Source: Stigonema ocellatum SAG 48.90 = DSM 106950 (GTDB taxonomy: Bacteria; Cyanobacteriota; Cyanobacteriia; Cyanobacteriales; Nostocaceae). From it: a DNA stretch of 6,855 bases. The position numbers and the translations under genes are program-made. The DNA lies in assembly GCA_016903675.1 (NCBI GenBank), contig JADQBA010000272.1, forward strand, positions 1 to 6,855, read 5' to 3'. Shown here piece by piece: positions 6,488 to 6,855 of the stretch. The notes below the pieces were generated by a model that searched no databases, was not told the origin of the DNA, and was given only the letters and a program-made list of their open reading frames with translations. Numbering within the stretch: the stretch's first letter is position 1; each line of letters opens with the position of its first letter.

Positions 6488-6589
6488 TATAGCAATCCTA
6501 TTTGAGATCCGATCGCCTTGCTTCAGAAACCGGGTAACTTCTGCGAAACCCGGTTTCTCTGTGTTCACGAATCATTTAGGAGTGCTATA
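6488..6589. mobile_element. MITE-like element 1 with inverted termini
   Basis: The left end reads tatagcaatcctatttga. The right end, reverse-complemented, reads tatagcactcctaaatga, with two mismatches in 18. The 102-bp element has no coding capacity and encloses a strong hairpin (6525-6558). It begins and ends with TA, and its right TA is shared with element 2. TA targets and short inverted termini are features of IS630/Tc1-mariner MITEs; that family assignment is inference. Confidence 0.65.
6525..6558. repeat. Perfect 11-bp hairpin inside element 1
   Basis: Arms agaaaccgggt (6525-6535) and acccggtttct (6548-6558) are exact inverted repeats around a 12-base loop. Its core recurs at 2608-2622. 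No T-rich run follows on either strand, so it is not a typical terminator. Confidence 0.75.
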
Positions 6590-6687
6590 TAGCAATCCTA
6601 ATTGAGATCCGAACAAGGGGGACAAGGAAGACTTTGGGGACAAGGGGGACAAGGAAGAAGTGTTTATATTCATTTAGGATTGCTATA
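6588..6687. mobile_element. MITE-like element 2 with inverted termini
   Basis: Left terminus tatagcaatcctaa (6588-6601) and right terminus (6674-6687) are perfect 14-bp inverted repeats. The next bases, ttgagatccgaa, are also shared with element 1, so the two are relatives. The interior differs: it carries two copies of a 19-bp G-rich direct repeat in place of the hairpin. The element shares a TA with each neighbour. Confidence 0.7.
6613..6658. repeat. Two direct copies of a 19-bp G-rich repeat
   Basis: acaagggggacaaggaaga occurs exactly at 6613-6631 and again at 6640-6658, separated by ctttgggg. Within each unit gacaagg is itself a partial repeat. Such gggacaagg tracts expand and contract by slippage. 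Confidence 0.85.
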
Positions 6688-6753
6688 TAGCAATTTTAAG
6701 ATCCGAATAAGGCACTGCCCACCACAACCCGGATCTGGTGGGCAGTGCCCACC
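6686..6753. mobile_element. Partial MITE-like element 3
   Basis: Starting at the TA shared with element 2, tatagcaatttt and the following agatccgaa match the left ends of elements 1 and 2. No matching right terminus (ggattgctata) is found before 6855, so the element is truncated or lost its end. It contains the hairpin at 6711-6753. Confidence 0.45.
6711..6753. repeat. Strong hairpin with two competing pairings
   Basis: ggcactgcccacc (6711-6723) pairs perfectly over 13 bp with ggtgggcagtgcc (6737-6749). The right arm can instead fold on itself, because ggtgggca (6737-6744) is the complement of tgcccacc (6746-6753). There is no T-run, so it is probably a dispersed repeat. Confidence 0.75.
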
Positions 6754-6855
6754 CTACTTATATTTCAGAAATCAAATATGATTCCTATAAGCTGATGCGC
6801 GTTTAAATTTTATAAACACTCGTTTTGGTCGTTGACTGCTAACTGTTGACAGTCA

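Larger units (their letters stand above)
6455..6855. other. Non-coding upstream region built mostly of MITE-like repeats
   Basis: No gene is visible in these 400 bp. Most of the stretch (6488 to about 6753) is made of repeat elements listed separately. Between the first element and the lipoprotein ATG only about 33 bp of ordinary sequence remain, so the operon promoter must overlap or lie within the repeats. A TATAGT on the minus strand at the element edge (6486-6491) resembles a -10 box but has no matching -35. The last bases hold tgactg (6833-6838) and cagtca (6850-6855), a weak inverted repeat. Confidence 0.5.

Noticed and set aside
6488..6753. CRISPR-like array
   Set aside because: The repeated ends are inverted, unevenly spaced and TA-bounded, and the direct repeat at 6613-6658 has only two copies with an 8-base spacer.

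Overview
This is 6.9 kb of what looks like a filamentous, probably heterocyst-forming cyanobacterium (Nostoc/Calothrix-like). The evidence is five copies of the cyanobacterial HIP1 octamer gcgatcgc (starting at 541, 3174, 3195, 4126 and 4551), moderately AT-rich DNA, many short palindromic repeats and MITE-like elements between genes, and a sensor kinase whose wording matches cyanobacterial hybrid kinases. All supported genes lie on the minus strand; I found no convincing plus-strand gene and no RNA gene.

Layout from left to right. (1) 1-1271: a PapA/condensation-type acyltransferase with an intact HHxxxDG active site, cut only at its very C-terminus by the window edge. (2) 1296-1685: the N-terminal, DNA-binding part of an IS630-family transposase that stops before the catalytic domain, 24 bp upstream of the acyltransferase. 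(3) 1686-1935: non-coding, with two stem-loops. (4) 1936-2496: a four-helix membrane protein of unknown function with a good ribosome binding site. (5) 2497-3148: about 650 bp without an intact gene, holding what looks like the decayed N-terminus of a cyanobacterial Ser/Thr protein kinase (about 2710-2838) and a compound palindromic repeat (2954-3025). (6) 3149-3337: a weak 62-codon frame that continues the frame of the kinase above it past one TAG. (7) 3359-5440: a membrane sensor histidine kinase (dCache-HAMP-HisKA-HATPase). (8) 5450-6454: a periplasmic substrate-binding lipoprotein of the SsuA/NMT1 type. (9) 6455-6855: non-coding, with tandem MITE-like elements sharing TA junctions and several strong hairpins.

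The most coherent functional unit is the lipoprotein-kinase pair. The two genes are 9 bp apart on one strand, and no ABC permease or ATPase lies in the window. The simplest reading is that the binding protein captures a small molecule in the periplasm and either feeds a transporter encoded elsewhere or presents the ligand to the kinase's periplasmic dCache sensor. The kinase lacks the C-terminal receiver that its closest-looking relatives carry. Its reading frame turns into an unrelated tail at about residue 668, so its response regulator must be encoded elsewhere.

The rest of the window looks like accessory DNA worn by insertions: a truncated transposase, a kinase relic and MITE-like elements. 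I found no clear previously undescribed multi-gene system. The best leads are the lipoprotein-kinase pair, the rebuilt kinase tail and the tandem TA-joined elements.
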